Assembly: GCA_016748015.1 (NCBI GenBank)
Contig: JAAOMT010000289.1
Span: 20,423 to 84,422 of the forward strand
Direction: 5' to 3'
Origin: Geosiphon pyriformis
Lineage: Eukaryota > Glomeromycota > Glomeromycetes > Archaeosporales > Geosiphonaceae
Length of the DNA stretch: 64,000 bases
The first letter of the stretch is position 1. Every line of letters begins with the position of its first letter. The translations under genes and the position numbers were made by a program. The notes beneath the pieces are model-generated. The model worked only from the letters and a program-made list of their open reading frames with translations. It did no database searches and was not told the DNA's origin. Below are positions 37,924 through 49,985 of this stretch, in pieces.

Positions 37924-38650
37924 TTATCCTTTTCTTTTTAGAATTGAGCTTCTGCAAAATTATATGTATCTGTTATTATGGTTTTATTCATATAGTGTTT
38001 GATGGTTGTATTGAGTATTGTTTTTCATAGGTTTTCAAACTGTTAATTGGTTATTTGTCTTATGTTGTTAACTGTTATAGTCTTTATAGATCTATACAAC
38101 AGTATGTTTGGACAATATTGAAAAGCAATGTATAATTGGTATGCTGCTTTGTAATATAGGGTTAGGTTGCTTTTCTCTATGAATTTCTCTACTTGTTGTA
38201 TTGCTTCTTTGTTAAAAGTTTTCTGGCTAAGATCTCTATATGGTATCTTCAAATCTAGTTGTTTACTAATTTTGTAGAACTAATATGCTGGCAGAAGTTT
38301 TTTTTTCTATTTCTGAATATTGTCTAATGTTTATTTCTCTGTTTTAGGGAGTTTGGTCCCATGAGTTAAAGCTTTTTTGATTTTTTTAAGCTTAAGGACT
38401 ATGTATTTTTTATAAACTTTTTTTATTTCTGGTTCCATCCAAGAGGAAGCTTTTCACCAATTTCCCCTCTCAAGCATTGAGTAGAAATAAGACCATTTAG
38501 TTCTAGTTGAACTTTTGTTCTCTTCTTTTCTGCTCCTATCTTTATATTGTATTTTTTTCTATCAATTGTCACTTCTATTTGAACAGAAGATTGTTGAATT
38601 GTGTCAAATAGTTGTTTTGAGAGTTGTAGAATTTGATCTGATAAGTCCAT
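37924..38650 (-). pseudogene. Element D post-integrase ORF
   Basis: A coding-like segment between integrase and the polypurine tract. It begins with MDLSDQILQLSKQLFDTIQQ at 38650 (75 open codons to 38423), continues with stops, and includes the open piece 38043-38252 (KIPYRDLSQKTFNKEAIQQ). It ends AEAQF then stop beside the polypurine tract. The first part looks helical, followed by beta-type sequence (VEVTIDRKKYNIKIG-like). I do not recognise the family. Confidence 0.5.
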
Positions 38651-38729
38651 GTTGAAAGTTCTATTATTTCTTGCTGTTTTTCAAATGCTATATATATTTG
38701 AATTTCTTAATTTAATTTGCTGCATGTTG

Positions 38730-39960
38730 TTTATGATATGATAATAATGATTGGTTCCAGATCTTATGGTATATCTTCTGGTCTGATTAATGAAATTTGT
38801 GTTCCTAGTTGAGGTACTGATAATAATGATTTTTGTTTTGCATAATAAATTTTTGACCAATTTCTATGTACTACTTTCTTTATAATCCTGTTTTTCAATC
38901 ATAATTTGTAAGCTCTATTGCCTAAAACTTTGTGTATGTGGAATAGATTATTCCACTTTGGGTTAAACTTTCCACTTTATTGTTTCTCCACTTTTGTATA
39001 ATGTAACAGTACTTGGTCTCCAATCTTGAATTCCATTGGTTGTTTAGATAGTCATTTATTATGTCTTTTTTTTTGTTGTTCCTGAGTATTATTAATATTG
39101 TTAGTTGTTGTTTTATGATTATTTTCTAATATTTTTATAAGCTAGTATGTCTTATAGTATAAGGTTACTTCAAAATTCTCTTTGGTGATAGCTTTTGTTA
39201 GGTACAACTGTATTTCTCTTTCAATAGATAGAGTGGCTTTTCTTTTATAAACTAATTTGAATGGTGTGAACTGAGTCATATTTTGTTTTAGTGTTTAGTA
39301 TACAAAGAGTACAGAAGATATGAATAAGTCTCATTCTTGTTTGTTTTCATGACTTATTTTTGCTAATGCTTCACACAGTGTTCAGTTAAATTGTTCTACC
39401 AATCTGTTTGTTTGTGGGTAATATGATGACAATAAAGACTATTTTATTTCAAACTATTGACTTAATTCAGTTAATGTATTATTTATGAAATGTGTTTTTT
39501 GATCAGATAGCAGTTTTTTTGGGCATCTATGTCTGCAAATCAGCTTTTGGTGTACAAACTCAGCTATTGTTTTTGCATTTGCTATTTGGATAGCTCTGAC
39601 TTCTGGTCATTTTGTCAAATAGTCTATGACTACAGCAATATAATAATTTCCTTTAGATGTTATAAAGAGAAGACCAACCAAATTGATCCTAATTCTATCA
39701 GATGGATTTCTAATTGGAATGAGTTAAAGTGGTTCTGTTGTTTTGGCTCCTTCTCTTTGCTGGCATAAGTCATAATTAAGCATGTATTCAAAAATATTTT
39801 TGTATATTGTTGGCCAATAGTATAAATTTAGGGTTCTTTTGAGAGTAGCATCTTTGTTAAAGTGTTCTGTGATTGGATCAGAATGCATACTGTGTAATAT
39901 AGTTTCTTTTTCATTGTTTTTGATAACTTGTTGTAAAATGAAATGGTTTTGGCATTCTCA
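38730..39960 (-). pseudogene. Element D integrase remnant
   Basis: On the - strand the HHCC zinc domain is at about 39760-39890 (TEHFNKDATLKRTLNLYYWP, then CQQREGAK). The catalytic core shows VVIDYLTKWPEVRAI at about 39610-39650, with the first Asp kept, and the YYPQTNRLVEQFN segment at about 39385-39425. The C-terminal domain at about 38790-38990 reads FNPKWNNLFHIHKVLGNRAYKL. Stops are present. Confidence 0.8.
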
Positions 39961-40099
39961 TTAATATAGTTAGTTGTCTTGAATAAAATAATTTCAAACT
40001 TGTTTTTATATGGTACTTCATTTCTGTTGAGATAATATCTCCTTAAAACATAGTGTTGATAAGTATTGATGTAATCAGTGGTAATTGGTTGTGTCCATG

Positions 40100-41560
40100 G
40101 GTCTGGGATTAGGTTTGTGACATCCTTGACAAACTGTCAGCATTGGTGTTTTTGGATTCTTTTTTGTAATAAACTTTGAGTGAGAATTGTTGCAGATAAG
40201 TACTTCATCTTGCATATTTTCTTTCTAGTTGTGGATTGTTGAGTAACCAAATAAGTCTTTTATGATTAATATATAAATTAAAAAACAAGCTAAGATAATG
40301 TCTCCATGTTTGTATGGCCCAATAAATAATAAGACATTCCAAATTTGTTGTGCTGTAATTTTTTTCTGCTGGGCTAGTATTAAAACTGGTGTAGACAATT
40401 AGAGTTCTTTATTGTCCAGTCCTATCTGTAATAAGACTGCTCCTAAAGCATTTTTCAAGACATCTGTAGCAACAATGAACTGTTTAGTGAAATCTGGGTA
40501 AATTAGAATTAAGGATGTGATCAATCACTGCTTGAGATAATCAAATGCTTTCTGTTGGTCTTTTTTCATAGGTATGGCATGTATTTGGACAACAAGTGGT
40601 AAAGGGGTTTTGTAATAGTTAAAAACCCTTTAATAAATTGGCAGTAGTATCCTGCCAATCTTAAAAATCCTCATAACTCTTGAAGGTTGATTGGGGCTGG
40701 AAAATTTTTAACTTTTTGGATCTTGTCTGGATCAGGTTTGATTTCATCTTTGCCCAATTATGTGTTTTAAAAATTTCAACTTGGTTTTCCCAAAGAAACA
40801 TTTCTTGAAATTAAGTTTTAATCTGGCATTTCGAAGGTGTTCAAAAACTTGTTGAAGGTGCAGCAGATGATTGTCAAATGTTTCAGAGAACACATTTGTG
40901 TTGTCTAAATAAACTACAACTGATTTCCAAAGAATTTCTTTGTACACAACATTCATAAGGTGTTGAAACATGGCAGGAGTATTGTAGAGTCTGAAGAGCA
41001 TTATATTGAACTCAAAGTTTCTGTCTTGAGTGGTAAATGCCATTTTTTTTTTATCTTTGAGATTTATTTCAACTTGCCAATATCTGCTGGCTAGGTTTAA
41101 TGATGAAAACCATTTCTTTTTTTCTAGATTGTTTAGGATTTCTTGATGAGGGAAGTAAGATAACTATCTCCTTAGGTGATGCTATTTAATTTTTGGTAAT
41201 CCATGCAGAATTATATCTTTCTATTTTTTTTGGTGACCAGAACTATTGGGAGGACCAAGGACTTAATAATTCCTTGATTAAGCTGTTGTCAAGCATTCAT
41301 TGGACTTCTTGTTTAATAAGATTGTTGTTAGATGAGAATACTCAATAAGCCCACTGTTTAATAGGTCATGCATCTCCTATATTAATTTGATGCTTTACAA
41401 TGTTGGTACATCTGAACTCATTTTTATTGGCAAAGACATTGGCATATTGATTTAAGAGAATCTTAAGTTGAATTTGCTGGAGAGTACTCAGGTTTTTCAA
41501 GTGTAGTTTGTCAATTTCTTTTGACATGAACAGATAACTTTCTTTTGGCAAGTTCTATAC
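40100..41560 (-). pseudogene. Element D reverse transcriptase-RNase H remnant
   Basis: Palm and thumb are readable at 40744-41043: AFTTQDRNFEFNIMLF, then VVVYLDNTNVFSETFDNHLLHLQQ. The catalytic box is YLDN, so the second Asp has become Asn. RNase H starts at about 40490 with FIVATDVLKNALGAVLLQ, a clear gypsy RNase H strand. The fingers region is at 41100-41560 with stops. It cannot be active as it stands. Confidence 0.85.
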
Positions 41561-41797
41561 TTGTGAGGTAATATTGCAAAATAAGGATAGCTGTGTGAAA
41601 TCTGGAATGGGTTGGAGTTTTTCAGAATGTTGAATATCTGGTGAGGTAGAACCAATAAGAGTTCTTTCAGGAATTTTAATTACATTTTCTGTGGAGTTGT
41701 GGATAAGAATTTTGAAGTGTTTATGAGCTTTGGCCAGTAGGTATAAATTAGCAACATCAGCTAGAGAACAGATTTCAGGATTGGCTTCAAATAACAA
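41555..41797 (-). pseudogene. Element D linker between dUTPase and RT
   Basis: Open for 80 codons. It matches the element A linker (12808-13158) with NLYLLAKAHKHFKILIHNST and VIKIPERTLIG. A beta-rich segment of unknown role in the polyprotein. Confidence 0.55.
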
Positions 41798-41911
41798 GGC
41801 TTGATCTTGGATCTTTTAATTCACTTTGAGGATATATTGTCAATAAGAGAGGATGGAGATAACTGTATCAGTGTAGATAAGTTTTATCTGGTCACTATCT
41901 TCTTCTATGAA

Positions 41912-42319
41912 GTTGATTGGTATATTTCCTCTTCTATTTGATCTAAACCCATTGATTCCTTAGGCCATGAGGCCTAATTCTTCTTGAATTGTTACTGGAG
42001 TTAATTAGAATATTTTGACTAGAGGTAGAAAGATAGCTTGGACAATTTTTTCTTGTGATTCTATTTTGTAGGGTTTGTTTGAATTGTTCTATAGCATTAT
42101 GATGATGTTTTCTGTATAATTAGCATCAATGATTCTTTCTTTTATGTCGATTCTTTTTTTGGTTAAACTAGATTGAAAGACAATTTGTATCATTGTACTA
42201 ACAGGAATTTCTAATATTATCTTAAGATCTATTGTTACAAAAAAATGTGGGACTATAACTATAGTTGATTATCTGGAGTATTATAGATCAAAACCAGCAT
42301 CAGTGTTATGTGCTCTTTT
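41912..42319 (-). pseudogene. Element D dUTPase-like domain
   Basis: All five dUTPase motifs can be followed on the - strand: motif 1 AHNTDAGFDL (42284-42313), motif 2 region FQSSLTKKRIDIKE, motif 3 RIIDANYTENIIIML (Asp-x-x-Tyr kept), motif 4 YKIESQEKIVQAIFLPL, and motif 5 GINGFRSNRRGNI (about 41925-41965). The catalytic Asp of motif 3 and the nucleotide-pocket Tyr are present; motif 2 lacks the usual RSG. Four or more stops (for example in motif 1's end and after IIIML) make it non-functional. Position after the Cys-rich modules and before RT matches element A. Confidence 0.85.
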
Positions 42320-42479
42320 GGTGCAGATTCTTTTCTTGTTGTCACTATACTATTTTAATTCTAATTTTTTGGATAGATTGGAATATGCAAGATACTGTTC
42401 TGTTTTGGTATCCTCAGTTGGATCTTGAAACAATATGTCCTCAGTGATTAATTCTTTTTCTACCTTAGATTCTAGTAGT

Positions 42480-43145
42480 TTGGTGATTAAGTATAATTTT
42501 CTTGGAGGCAGGTTGAACATGATATCACATTCGTTACAGTACTGAAAATGGCAAGAGATTAAACAATAATTGCACAGTTTTATGTTTAGGTCAGCTAGTC
42601 TTTGTTCTTGTTCTTCCCTAGTTAATACCAGATTCTGCTTATAGAAGTATTATAGATTGTCCTCAATATTGCCAAAGATGTTAAAAGTCATAATATATTC
42701 GGGTTTTGGAAGAGATAAGGAGTTGTTTTTAATTTTCAGTAATTTTTTGGTTGTAATACTCTCTGCTTTTACATTCGCTATTCTCCAAATCTCATGTTCA
42801 TTGTGAGGATACTCATCCAATTATTGTAATACTCATTTCCAGACATCGTCGATTGGAGTTTCTTTTTGTACCCAATCATTAATCAAGATAGTATATTGAC
42901 ATGCTTTGTTACATGTTTTTCTTCTACTGGGAATATTGTTCTATAGTTTTTTATCTGGCAGAATTTCACTACAGACAAGGCATGATGTATTGTCCCATTT
43001 GCTTTATTGTTTTGGTCTGCCAAATTTTTCCAACACACAAGATCTGCAGTAATGTTTAGTAATAGTTGGCCATTTCTTGTTATCTCTGATACATGTGCTC
43101 ATAGAAGATAACTTTTTCCCACAGTCAACACAAATTAATTTTGGA
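42480..43145 (-). pseudogene. Element D Cys-rich (zinc) modules
   Basis: First cluster at about 42880-43140 on the - strand: CVDCGKK, CIRDNK, YCRSC, CLVC, TCNKAC. Second cluster at about 42520-42580: LCNYCLISC, then YCNECD. Both align with element A. The word NDWVQKETPID after the first cluster and an acidic/Pro spacer after the second are also shared. Likely zinc-binding; function unknown. Confidence 0.65.
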
Positions 43146-43379
43146 GTTTAATATCATTGACTTCCTTGACTTGGGACAGAATAGCCTGCAGGTGCCGATT
43201 GTAGTTCTTTTTTTGTTTTTCTCTTTCTTTTTTCTTTCCAAGTTGGTGGTGGAGATAACTCTGTTTGAAAATTGTCTGTCTATGAAACTTGATAAGTTTC
43301 TATGATTGGTGGTAATGTTGTGTCTTTGAATTCAATTAGCAGTTCCTCAAAGCTTTGGACTTTAAAGTGTCTGCATATA

Positions 43380-43735
43380 GCCAGGACTTGGGCATGTTGT
43401 TTATTAAAGATAATCTGTAATTCCTGTGTGTTTCAGTCAAGAGTGATATAGGCTTTAGCCAACCAGTTGTTTCTGATGAGAGCTTGATATTGCATGGCTT
43501 CCATGACCAGGACTTTCATAGAAATTTAGATTTCATTGATTTTGAAGGAGAAGTTATTAATTTCTCTGATTGGAGTTTTGGTATTGCCATCTGCAGTAAT
43601 AATTCAGACAGTTGCAGCATAATCTACTTGGTGACTTAATTGATCCATGAGTTGTTTTATTATTATACTGCCTACTAATCCACTATCAAGAATTAATTTA
43701 ATGTCTATGTTTCTGATTCTAGCATCAGTGTACAG
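43380..43735 (-). pseudogene. Element D retropepsin-type protease
   Basis: On the - strand: DIKLILDSGLVGSIII (active-site DSG at about 43680-43690), the flap region ATVWIITADG, then ALIRNNWLAKAYITLD at about 43450-43500, which is the C-terminal hydrophobic strand of gypsy proteases (usually with G-N-D-W). The active-site motif is intact; stops lie nearby. Confidence 0.8.
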
Positions 43736-44327
43736 AGCCATGATTGGTTTGTCTTGATTTATGGTGGCTTTACTGAAAAGGCTATTTGTGTTCAGATTAT
43801 CAATGTTAAAGAGAAAGATAGCAACAAGGGTAGTATCTTCAGTAATAGTAGTGGGTGGAATAGTATTGTTGGTTTGATTTTACCTTAAAAAGTTGAGAGT
43901 TTCTCCTATATTCTTCACTTTTAAAGATGTAGAGCTATAAAAATTCTGGTTTTCAATGAAACCAAAATATGAGGCTTGGTTAGGGTATCCAGTTGGTGCT
44001 AATTAAAATGAAGCATTACTAATTTAGGAATTGTAATAATACACTGTTAGTTAGCATCTAATTGTTGCTGGAGTTTTTCTATTCTTGGTTGTAATTAATT
44101 ACACAATGTCTAGGTTGGTTATTAATAGGGTTTTAGTACTGAAGTACTGCTTAAACCATTGGCTGCAATAACTGATAGTAGTTCTGAAGTGGTTGTTAGA
44201 TATACTAAATTTGTTGTGAGTATTGAGGTGGTTAATATTGAGATATAGAGTATTGGAATACTATGTTTTGACTGTATCTTGGTTGCTAATATTGATTTTC
44301 TTGATTTTGGTCCATTACTTTCTTATG

Positions 44328-45920
44328 GCAATTTCAGACAATGTGTCTAGATTTCTGGCAATAGTAACAATTATGGGAATCAGATCTCCAAGATTGTTGT
44401 TGTTGGTATCTGTTGTTATTACTATCCTTTTATTGTGATGGCTGGTAAGGTCTTATAGTACCAGCTAAAAATTCTTCAATTTTCTGAGTTAATTTTTTAC
44501 TTAATTGAGTTATTTTTGTGTCAATATTGAATGTTCTATTGATAGCCAAATTAATGGCTTGAGTATGGATAACTTTTTGTTCTGTTGACTCAAAGTTACA
44601 AGCAAGAGTAACTGCCTCTTGTAGGTTTGTCAGATGGTGGGATCTTATAGATTGGAGGAGGCTGCTTTTTAATCTTTTAACAAATTGATTAAAGATTTGC
44701 ACCATAATATAGTAGTTTCTTTCAATGACCTGAATTTAACAAAAGATTTGGTTGAATCATTTAAGATAAGTGGTCACTGCTTTATGATTTTTTTGTTTTA
44801 TAATACTGAACTGATTTTGTAATCTGATGAGAGTGTTGGAGTCACAAAAGTATTGCAGAAAAGCAAGTTTAAAGATAGCAAAGTCGGTTGGTTTTTCTGT
44901 AAGACTTTAATATCATAAGTTTGCAGTTCTGGTCAGAAAGAATAGCAACACTTGAATGGCTCTATTATTATCTCAATTGTTGGTGGTGATGACTTTCTTG
45001 GCTTTCACAATCTATGTATATGTGTTATTTTCTTTACTAGAGAATTTCTCTAATTTAGCAATATCTTGGTAAGCCATGATCTGGTGGGTAGGTAGAGTCT
45101 TACTGGTTAATGCTGAGGGGTTTGGTGTTTGTGTACTAGGGTGTTTTTTTGGTGCTAATTTTGGTTGTTTCCCTTTGTTAATTTTCCCAATAGGCTGAAA
45201 GATAGCTGTTTTTTTAGAGAAAATAGTTGATGATTTGGTCAAGAGTTGAGTTGGTAGTAGTTCTCACATTGATGTATTTCCATCTGTTTTATTAATTGTT
45301 GGAGTGAGATTTCCAAACAATAATCCATATTCTCCTAATGATTTGGTCCAACTGTGTTAACTCCAGAGGTGTGGATTTCCAGAAGTTTGTGGTGTTTCCA
45401 ACTGAATTTCCAGGGGTGCATTAAATACAATTCTACTTTGGAGTATCTGATGGTATAATAGAGTTGTTGGGAAGAGGAACCTTGGTTTTTTGTTGATTGT
45501 GGACTTGGCTTGAGCAGTTGTGGGGTTGTTGGATTTGTCTTCATATTTCTCAAAGTCAGATTCTACTGGTTGTTGTACTTGAAGGAATTATTTTGCCATG
45601 TAATATTTAATGTCTGTATCGATTATGTGCAAAGTTTTAGTGATTGCTTGGGTAGTTGTGGCTGTTAAATACCCTAATAAGCTTTGATGGATTTGTTCTC
45701 CCAGTTTTTCTGTGTTGGTTGTGTGGTCTAATAAGCAGTCAATTTTTGCATTAATATAGTTACAAAAATTACTTTCTGTATAAGTAGTTTCTATTGGTAT
45801 TCCTAAGTCTTTTCAAAAGTATTAAAATAATACTCTTCCATATAAGAAGTGGTCTTTTTCTACTGTTTCAATAGTTGCCACTTTTGTAAATTTCTGAAGT
45901 GCTCTGTTTCTATGGATTTA
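44328..45920 (-). pseudogene. Element D gag remnant with zinc knuckle
   Basis: The Ty3 gag domain is seen at about 44430-44960 (FAIFKLAFLQYF, then KAVTTYLK and the open piece 44430-44705 with VKRLKSSLLQSIRSHHL). A complete zinc knuckle C-x2-C-x4-H-x4-C lies at 44328-44369 (CYYCQKSRH...NC, with a stop two residues before the last Cys). Upstream are Pro/Gln/Lys-rich pieces (45012-45242, 45335-45553). The capsid and nucleocapsid assignment is by pattern. Confidence 0.75.
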
Positions 45921-45923
45921 TAA

Positions 45924-45942
45924 TCTTACAAAGAGCACCAAA
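45924..45942 (-). other. Primer-binding site of element D
   Basis: On the element strand TTTGGTGCTCTTTGTAAGA adjoins the 5' LTR. It equals the element E site apart from transitions. Confidence 0.7.
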
Positions 45943-46935
45943 TATTATGGGTAAACTTGATGAGGTAGAGAAATAATAATGTTTGGTGTTCTTAAGTATT
46001 GGTAATATATGTTTCACATAATTTTAGTGGCTTACTCTTTAATTATCAGTCTCTAAAAGTCTTATTTTACTGGTTGTAAATTTATCCATTGAGTTTTTTG
46101 GTTATAAGGCACAGAGTTTTGGTTCTCACTGATTACAACTTCTTATAAAGATAAACTTTTTTTTCTGAACTAACGAGCACAATTATTAGGATTTGGTGTT
46201 GTCTTTTTACCTTTTTGGTAAGCTATCAAGATAACATTAATATTTAAACACCTAGGAGGAGCTTTTTTCTTTTACTAGGCTATCACAAAGTTTATTCCCA
46301 GACAGTCAATTTTACTATGTTGCCATTTCATAAAAGAAAAATAAAAAAATAAAAATAAAAAAAAATAAAAAATAAAAAATAAAAAATAGATAAATTAGTA
46401 TTGTCAATTGTCATAATCAAAAGCAATTGGTTCTGAAATAAAGATACAAAACAATAGTTAATTTATGTAAATTCCACAAAGTTTGAGAACATGAATTTAT
46501 AATTCTGATTTCTTAATAATTGATTTATTTCAGAAGATAAATATGGGATATAATAAATAATAAAGAAGTATGGATATTTGATTTTTGTTTAGTGGTTCAT
46601 ATTTAAATGTCTTTTTACTTTCCTTAACTACTCATTTTTATACATTCTTTTGGTTTTACAGAATTGCTTTCTGATTGTTCTATTATTGCTAACTATTGCT
46701 TTGCTATTTCTGTAATTGCTTTGTTCTTCTACATTAGTATTAGTTATCCTATATTATAATATGTTATCTGGTATTATTACATATTATTCTGTATTATTCT
46801 ATATTATAACACGTTATTCTGCATTATCCTCCATTATAATGTATTATCCAATGTTATTGTATACTATTCTGTGTTATGTCACATTTTGGTCATGTTTCTT
46901 TATAACTTTGGATCAGTTTTTCTACTTGAGTAATA
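45943..46935 (-). repeat. Right (5') LTR of element D
   Basis: 993 bp, starts TATTATGGGTAAAC (TG has become TA) and ends GTAATA. It pairs with 36912-37923 and has its own A/T tract at about 46334-46390 and TTATCC-type array at about 46745-46880. Confidence 0.9.
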
Positions 46936-47437
46936 CTGTGATTAAAAGCTATTGTTTTCATGTGGTTAAGTATCAGCAACTATCAACATGAAGTATTAAT
47001 AGTCAGAGTTTAATGAATATTTTTTAATCAAATGATAACAACATAAATTAGATGTGGATAAGTATTTTATTAATATTTTAATGATTTCACTTTAGTAAAT
47101 ATGAACTATTTGTGAAGTGATTAGTAAATAAAGAGAAAGAAAAATTCCAAACTAATAAGTCTTTTATAATTATTCTTTTTTCTGCTTTTAATGTTCTTGC
47201 TATATATACATAATTTAGGTTCTATAAGATTGCTCACATTCTCGAGCAATGTGCTATAATTTCTTGAACAATGTGCCCTAATTTTCTAATATTGCTCTAC
47301 ATTGCTGAGCAATATGCTGGAATTTCTAATATTGCTCTACATTGCTGAACAATATGTTTACATGCTAACTACTACTCTCCTATTGGTCTATCTGTTTTCC
47401 TACTATTTTTTTTTATACGTTTTTTTTATAAGTAACA
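46936..47437 (-). repeat. Left (3') LTR of element C, second part
   Basis: Resumes after element D and ends GTAACA at 47437. It contains a cluster of self-complementary words TTGCTGAGCAA and relatives at about 47224-47352 in the U3 part on the element strand. The pyrimidine run TTATTTCCTTCTTTTAATAT at 47438 is the complement of the polypurine tract. Confidence 0.85.
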
Positions 47438-49985
47438 TTATTTCCTTCTTTTAATATTGAGCTCTGTCAAAATCTTTACTTTAAATTAAGTCTAATACTT
47501 TTTTTTCTAATACTGTTTGTTCAACTTTGTTTTTTATATCTTTGATTTGTGCATTGTTTATTCTTTTCTATTGGTTAATAGTGATTGTCTCTATGTTGGG
47601 ATGTAACAATATTTTTGGGTAATTTTGAAATATCATATGTAGTTAATAGATTGTTTTAATGTGCAGTGATAGATTTGTCTTCTTTCCAATAATATTTTTA
47701 ATATTCTGTATTATTTCTTGATTAAATATTCTTTTGGTTTTATCAAGATATAATTTCTGAATGTTCGACTTTTGTCCCAATTGATAGTAACAGTATGATA
47801 TTAGAAGTTGTTCTGTCCATTATTTTTAATTATCTTTCAAAAATTCTTCTGTTGAAACCATAATGAGTATTTTTCCAAAAGTGTTCTTTACTTTCTCTAC
47901 TATTTTATCTGACCAGTTTCTTGATTGTTTTTGTGATCACTAATATGATGTACTTTTTCCTTTTTGTTTAGTGTTTTGATAACAGATTGTTTGGTAGTTG
48001 ATGACAATTTCCATGTTTAATTGCTGTTGACTTAAGGCCTGAAACAATTGTTAAGCTAAGATGTGAATATAATCTGGTATTTCTATTTTCTTTGTTGTTT
48101 TTGTCGTGTATACTATGCTTTTATATACTCTTTTGGTTATTCAATTTGACATGTTTGGTTCAATAATTACAATTGATTCCAGATTTCATAGAATCTCATC
48201 TGGTTAAACTAATATTCATTGTACTACCAGTTGTGAAATATTATTGGTGAATGACAATACTATATGGTGATATGATTTTAGTCAATTACCATATGCTGCT
48301 TTGGCTAAAATTTTATTGTTTTATCTTAATTTATAAGCTCTATTTCCTAGAATCTTTTCTATGTAAAATGGTTCATTTTATTTAAAGTCAAATTTTCTAT
48401 TTCATTGTTTTTCTACTTTGGTATGATGTAAAAGTACTTTGTCTCCAATCTTGAATTCAACTGGTTTATCTAATAGTTGGTTATCATGTCTTTCTTTCTG
48501 TTTTTCTTGTGACTTTTGAATATTATCAGCTGCTCTTTACCATTTGTTTTCTAATGTTTCCATTAAGTTATATGTTTTTTTCAACAATGTTTCTTGGAAA
48601 TTATCTTTTGTTATTGGTTTAGTTAGATATATGTTGACTTCTGTCTCCACTAATAATGTTGCTGTTCTACTATATACTAATTCAAATAGTGTTGCTTGTG
48701 TGATGTCTTGCTTTATTTTCTAATAAGCAAATAATACTGATGGTATAAACAAATCTCATTTGTCTTAATTTTCTTGGCTGATTTTGGCAATTGCTTCACA
48801 CAATGTTCTATTGAATCTTTTGACTAATCCATTGGTTTGTAGATGATATAGTGATGATAATAGTTTTTTGATTCTAAATTTTTGACTTAATTCTGCTAAT
48901 GTTCTATTCACAAAGTGGGTTTCTTAGTCAAATAGTAAATTTTTTGTGCATCTATGTCAACAAATCAAATCTTGATAAGTGAATTCGGCAATGGATTCTG
49001 CATTTGCTCTTTGAATGGCTTTTGCTTCTGGCCATTTAGTAAGATAATCCATGGCTATTGCTATATATCTGTTTTTTCTGCTGGTTATTGTTAATAATCT
49101 GACTAAGTTGATTCCAATGTAATCAAATATTTGTCCTACTTTGATTGGTCTCAATGGCTTATTGAATTTTGTTCCTCTTTTTCTCTGACAAACATCCCAA
49201 TTTTGAATATATTGAATAATGTTTGGATACATAGATGGCTAATAGTATCTTTTTCTGATTTTTTCTATGGTTGCTTTTTTATGGAAATGTCCTGCTGTTG
49301 GATCTAAATACATATTGAATAGTATTGTTTCTTTCTCTGATTCTGTGATTACTTTAAGTGATTGGTCTGGATCCTTTCTGTTTTTTCAATATAATATATT
49401 TTAGTAAGTGATAAAGTATTTGGATTGTTGTTTTATGTTGTTCCATTTCTTTAGAGATAATTTCTCCTTAAACTATTGGGTATTAATATAGTGTTGAAGT
49501 TGTTGATATTTTTGTGTATTTATTTTTTGTTATATTTTTGGATTGAAATGTTTTTAGATTTGTCTTATCTGCGACAAACTGTCAGTATTTCTGTTTTCTT
49601 TTCCCTTTTTGTAATGTACTGTATAATTAAATAATGAAAGTTTTATTTTCTATTTAGCATGTCAATCATTTCCAAATTCTTGCTTTTGAATTGAAATTAA
49701 TCTTTTATGGTCAATATATATGTCAAATTTTTGGCTTAAGTATTTCTTCTATTTTATGACTGTTCAATAGATTGCTAAGTGTTTTAGTGCTAAAGTTCCA
49801 TAGTTTTTTTCAGTTGAACTTAAGCTGCAATTAGCATATGCTATTGGGTGTTTTCTTCCATCTGGTCTTTTTTAAAATAGTACAGCTTCTAATGCTTAAT
49901 CTGATGCATTAGTTGTGATTATGAATGACTTGCTATGATCTGAATAGATCAGTACTAGAGCTTGAATAAGCTTTCTTTTTAATGT
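47438..49985 (-). pseudogene. Element C pol 3' part (integrase, RNase H, 3' ORF)
   Basis: Integrase is the best piece: 48957-49232 is open for 91 codons with CQRKRGTKFNKPLRPI and AIAMDYLTKWPEAKAI (first catalytic Asp kept). The C-terminal domain follows at about 48290-48480, and a third-ORF remnant at about 47460-47830. RNase H lies at about 49590-49960. The frame is broken by stops and cut at 49985 by element E. Confidence 0.8.

Larger units (their letters stand above)
36912..46935 (-). mobile_element. Ty3/gypsy LTR retrotransposon D with dUTPase, inside the LTR of C
   Basis: A 10,024 bp full-length element. LTRs are at 36912-37923 and 45943-46935. Flanks CTAT (36908-36911) and CTGT (46936-46939) are a 4 bp duplication with one transition; element A's LTR reads CTGT at this site. 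Order on the - strand: gag, protease, Cys-rich modules, dUTPase, RT, RNase H, integrase, 3' ORF. It is the best preserved of the LTR elements (protease DSG and one catalytic Asp of RT remain), but it has many stops. It is younger than C, which is younger than LINE copy 3. Confidence 0.92.

Noticed and set aside
37704-38030. 108-codon hydrophobic frame (MFCFFILVLIILYYNTL) on + strand
   Set aside because: It lies over the minisatellite of the D LTR and is an in-frame reading of tandem TTATCC/TATTATAAT words; the matching frame 46716-46991 in the other LTR has the same cause.
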